Below, piece after piece: positions 4,757-5,190 of a stretch of DNA of 5,190 nt. Location of the stretch: contig JASLHQ010000037.1 of the NCBI GenBank assembly GCA_030152265.1, forward strand, positions 1 through 5,190, read 5' to 3'. The stretch comes from Savagea sp. Its GTDB lineage: Bacteria > Bacillota > Bacilli > Bacillales_A > Planococcaceae. The first letter of the stretch is position 1, and every line of letters begins with the position of its first letter. The position numbers and the translations under genes were made by a program. The notes below the pieces were generated by a model, which worked only from the letters and a program-made list of their open reading frames with translations, had not been told where the DNA came from and ran no database searches.

Positions 4757-5190
4757 TCCACGCTCTTTTCTAGTTCAAAATGTCCTCGTTGACCTTTACC
4801 CTGTTCATACATGTAATAAAACCCGTACCAATCGTCTTTTTTTAAAATGAGATGAACGGTTCCTTCTGTTATTCGCTCGTGCCATCCGTCTCGTTTTTCA
4901 TAAAGAAGACCGTTCACAATGACGGTCGGTCCGAGTGGTTCTTCCATTCGAATGGCCGCTGCTGTAGATACGAACAATCCGTCTTCCCATTCCATTTGAA
5001 CGCTCATCTTCGTCCACGTTTGACGAATCGCACACGTCATCTCCGTCATCGACTCTTCCGTTCCGAACTGTCCCCGATATTTCCCTCGTATAATCGGTGT
5101 ACGAATAATGCCTAACGTATGAAAGGGGCGTTTTGTCCATAAGGAGCGGTTCACGATGCGCATACCGAGTAAAAATAACGTGAGCGACGT
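4753..5190 (-). CDS. Membrane-anchored beta-rich protein, Cap15-like receptor domain suspected (5' end outside window)
   Basis: 145 residues are visible and the frame stays open to the window edge. The ATG at 5163 has no ribosome binding site and lies within a hydrophobic stretch (TSLTLFLLGMRIV, residues 1-13) that looks like the end of a membrane helix, so the true start is beyond 5190. After a basic linker (NRSLWTKRPFHT), residues about 33-143 look like a run of beta-strands: GKYRGQF (36-42), CAIRQTWTKMSVQM (53-66), FVSTAAAI (73-80), VIVNGLLYE (90-98), GTVHLIL (110-116), GFYYM (123-127) and GHFELEK (136-142). The order GxYxG, IxQTWxKxxV, SxxAxI, LxY, GTxxL, GxYY, GxxxL is the pattern I recall for the Cap15 cyclic-dinucleotide receptor domain (SMODS-associated 2TM beta effector) of CBASS defence. 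This rests on memory, not a search. An unrelated lipocalin-like barrel is the main alternative. It is co-translated with the small membrane protein downstream. Confidence 0.72.
   Translation of the reverse strand, partial: TSLTLFLLGMRIVNRSLWTKRPFHTLGIIRTPIIRGKYRGQFGTEESMTEMTCAIRQTWTKMSVQMEWEDGLFVSTAAAIRMEEPLGPTVIVNGLLYEKRDGWHERITEGTVHLILKKDDWYGFYYMYEQGKGQRGHFELEKSVE

Overview
The window looks like chromosomal DNA from a low-to-moderate GC Gram-positive bacterium of the Bacillota, probably order Bacillales. Support comes from strong AAGGAGG-type ribosome binding sites, a probable TTG start, sigma-A-like promoters, hairpin-plus-T-run terminators, two adjacent crcB paralogues, and an iron-family alcohol dehydrogenase resembling Bacillus methanol dehydrogenase. 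An Exiguobacterium-like or Bacillaceae source would fit, but I cannot fix the genus. No rRNA, tRNA, IS element, integrase or CRISPR array is visible.

Layout. A plus-strand gene of unknown function enters from the left edge and ends at 218. Every other supported gene is on the minus strand. Reading leftwards from the right edge: (i) a two-gene unit (about 5190-4499) encodes a membrane-anchored beta-rich protein, cut by the window edge, and a small two-helix membrane protein coupled to it by an ATGA overlap; it ends at a terminator near 4430-4466. (ii) A monocistronic alcohol dehydrogenase (4156-3002) has its own promoter and terminator. (iii) A three-gene operon (2881-1906) holds an 89-aa unknown protein and two CrcB/Fluc fluoride-channel subunits, all joined by 4-nt overlaps, and ends in a terminator. 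(iv) A Na+/phosphate cotransporter family gene (1811-231) converges on the left-edge gene and shares a bidirectional terminator with it.

How the genes work together. The two CrcB proteins most likely form one heterodimeric fluoride exporter. The phosphate transporter and the dehydrogenase are separate metabolic units. The most interesting region is the right edge: the C-terminal domain there resembles, as far as I can judge by eye, the beta-barrel cyclic-nucleotide receptor domain of Cap15, the two-TM effector of CBASS anti-phage defence. No CD-NTase is visible, so this could be an orphan or non-CBASS use of the fold, or the rest of the system may lie beyond 5190. A second oddity is that the transporter gene is flanked by two nearly identical 24-bp terminator cores in direct orientation. 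A third is a perfect 11-bp-arm dyad in the AT-rich gap upstream of the dehydrogenase.
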